NCBI GenBank assembly: GCA_031277435.1
Contig: JAITMI010000061.1
Span: forward strand, 1 to 15,942
Origin: Pseudomonadales bacterium
Lineage (GTDB): Bacteria > Pseudomonadota > Gammaproteobacteria > Pseudomonadales > Pseudohongiellaceae
Reading direction: 5' to 3'
Length of the DNA: 15,942 bases
Shown here: positions 14,859 through 15,942 of the stretch, piece after piece
How positions within the stretch are numbered: position 1 is the stretch's first letter
Layout of the letters: each line of letters begins with the position of its first letter
Made by a program: the position numbers and the translations under genes
Notes under the pieces: generated by a model
What the model saw: only the letters and a program-made list of their open reading frames with translations
Told to the model about the DNA's origin: nothing
Database searches by the model: none

Positions 14859-14866
14859 CATGCCCG

Positions 14867-15942
14867 TTACTTCACCTCGGTGACGATGGTTGGCAGCGTC
14901 CACGGGCCGCCAAGGGTGACCATTTTGCACATGCCGGTGCTATAGGCGGAGGTGTGAACGAATTGCTCACCGTCCCAAGTCCAGCGCTCCTCGCTTATGC
15001 AATCACCCTCCCCGCGGCCCCAGTGGTACGAAAAAATGGCGCCGTCCTCATCGCCAATAGCACTGGTGGTGACCAAGACCGGCGCATAAGGCGCGACGTC
15101 ATTGATGACCCAATAGCCATCCCCATTGTTGTTATATGCCGCCTCCCAGCAGTGTGCTCTGAGCAGCATCTTGCCGTCGTTCAGGCGGGTTGCCGCCATT
15201 ATCATTTCTACCGGCCCAAAGTCCCAGTCGTACTCGGGGTCGATCAGGGCGGGGCAGAAAGTGTCATCGTCTTCGCTAATGGTTTCGCTAACGGTGGGGC
15301 GAAGGGCGTCCAGCAAGGCGGCGGCGTTGTTTTGCACGAAATTTTCGTCACCCGGCAACGGCGCGGGCAGCGGCGCGGCCCGAACCACGGGAACCGGCAC
15401 GGGTGGCGGCACACTGGCTTCGTCCCGGTTGCCCTTTCTGACCAGCGCGCCGGGCGTATCCAGGCGGCCTTGGAATTCGTCCATTTTCAAGAGCACGGCG
15501 CTGGCGCCTTGATCGGACAGATACCAGCTTGTGCTAGCGCCCCTTGCCGGCTGATAGCGGAATTCGATGTAGCTCGTGCCAACCACGGCGTCCAATAGCG
15601 CCGTCACCTGGCCCGGCGTCAAATCGCCCGTCAATTTGGGCTTGGTCATCGTAAGCTCTCCCGCGGACTGCTCATTGATGTACAAGCTCAGATTGACGAC
15701 GTTGGGCAGATGGTCCCATGTACTATCGTCATAACTGCCAAGCATCAGCTTGCCGCTCACGGCTTGATTGGGGCCACCCTCGCGGGTCAACAGCACCGAC
15801 AGCGACAACACCGCATCATCAACCTGATAGCCCGCGGCGCGGCAAGTGAGCGTGTTGTCACAAGCCAACTCCCAGTCCTCATGCTCGAAGTACACCCCCG
15901 GCTGAGCCTCGGCGGCAACTAGCGCCATCGGTAGCAACGCAA
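14867..15942 (-). CDS. DUF1176-type periplasmic protein, 5' end outside the window
   Basis: The frame runs from the window edge to TAA at 14869-14867, about 358 codons, and begins inside what looks like the end of a signal peptide (ALLPMALVAAEA). The mature part starts FEHEDWELACDNTLTCRAAGY, which resembles the DUF1176 family as I remember it. Two similar-sized parts are joined by a proline-rich linker (PPPVPVPVVRAAPLPAPLPG). Cysteines recur in ACDN/TC, FCP, HCW, DC and MC positions, suggesting disulphides in the periplasm. The true start is a few codons upstream of base 15942. The role of the family is unknown. It converges on the small secreted gene. Confidence 0.75.
   Translation of the reverse strand, partial: ALLPMALVAAEAQPGVYFEHEDWELACDNTLTCRAAGYQVDDAVLSLSVLLTREGGPNQAVSGKLMLGSYDDSTWDHLPNVVNLSLYINEQSAGELTMTKPKLTGDLTPGQVTALLDAVVGTSYIEFRYQPARGASTSWYLSDQGASAVLLKMDEFQGRLDTPGALVRKGNRDEASVPPPVPVPVVRAAPLPAPLPGDENFVQNNAAALLDALRPTVSETISEDDDTFCPALIDPEYDWDFGPVEMIMAATRLNDGKMLLRAHCWEAAYNNNGDGYWVINDVAPYAPVLVTTSAIGDEDGAIFSYHWGRGEGDCISEERWTWDGEQFVHTSAYSTGMCKMVTLGGPWTLPTIVTEVK

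Overview
The window looks like chromosomal DNA of a GC-rich, aerobic proteobacterium, most likely a gammaproteobacterium. The dprA-hemF-aroE run, the convergent yrdA next to aroE, and a cytochrome oxidase cluster in the order coxB-coxA-ctaG-coxC-DUF2909-SURF1-Sco-like-ctaA-ctaB-sco match what I remember of Pseudomonas-type genomes. I cannot name a genus from sequence alone.

Region 1 (1-600): the 5' end of a type I restriction HsdR subunit leaves the window on the minus strand. It overlaps the tail of an unrecognised upstream reading frame. About 200 bases of non-coding DNA with GC-rich palindromes follow.

Region 2 (595-3682, plus strand): dprA (DNA uptake/recombination), hemF (oxygen-dependent haem synthesis) and aroE (shikimate pathway). 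A 133-bp REPIN-like inverted repeat with 40-bp perfect arms separates hemF from aroE, and its right arm ends in what appears to be the aroE ribosome binding site.

Region 3 (3685-5002, minus strand): a RelE-type toxin and its HTH antitoxin are encoded as one uninterrupted reading frame, with a strong internal ribosome binding site before the antitoxin part and a 19-bp operator-like palindrome upstream. Beyond it lies yrdA (gamma-class carbonic anhydrase family).

Region 4 (5119-14359): an extended -10 promoter and a roughly 325-nt hairpin-rich leader precede coxB (subunit II with a C-terminal cytochrome c domain), coxA, ctaG/cox11 and coxC. These encode the core of an aa3/caa3-type oxidase and its CuB chaperone. 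A bidirectional terminator then separates coxC from a minus-strand twin-transmembrane (DUF2909) gene. The assembly genes follow on the plus strand: surf1, a membrane-anchored Sco-like CxxxC protein, ctaA and ctaB (haem A synthesis), and sco (CuA delivery). HemF supplies protoporphyrinogen oxidation upstream of haem; CtaB and CtaA turn haem B into haem A; SURF1, CtaG and Sco help insert haem and copper.

Region 5 (14360-15942): a small secreted protein of unknown function with its own terminator, then the 3' part of a DUF1176-type periplasmic protein on the minus strand that runs off the window.

Most of the window is conserved core metabolism. The least ordinary parts are the fused toxin-antitoxin frame, the REPIN at the aroE start, and the long cox leader. 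I saw no tRNA, rRNA, CRISPR array, insertion sequence or complete mobile element.
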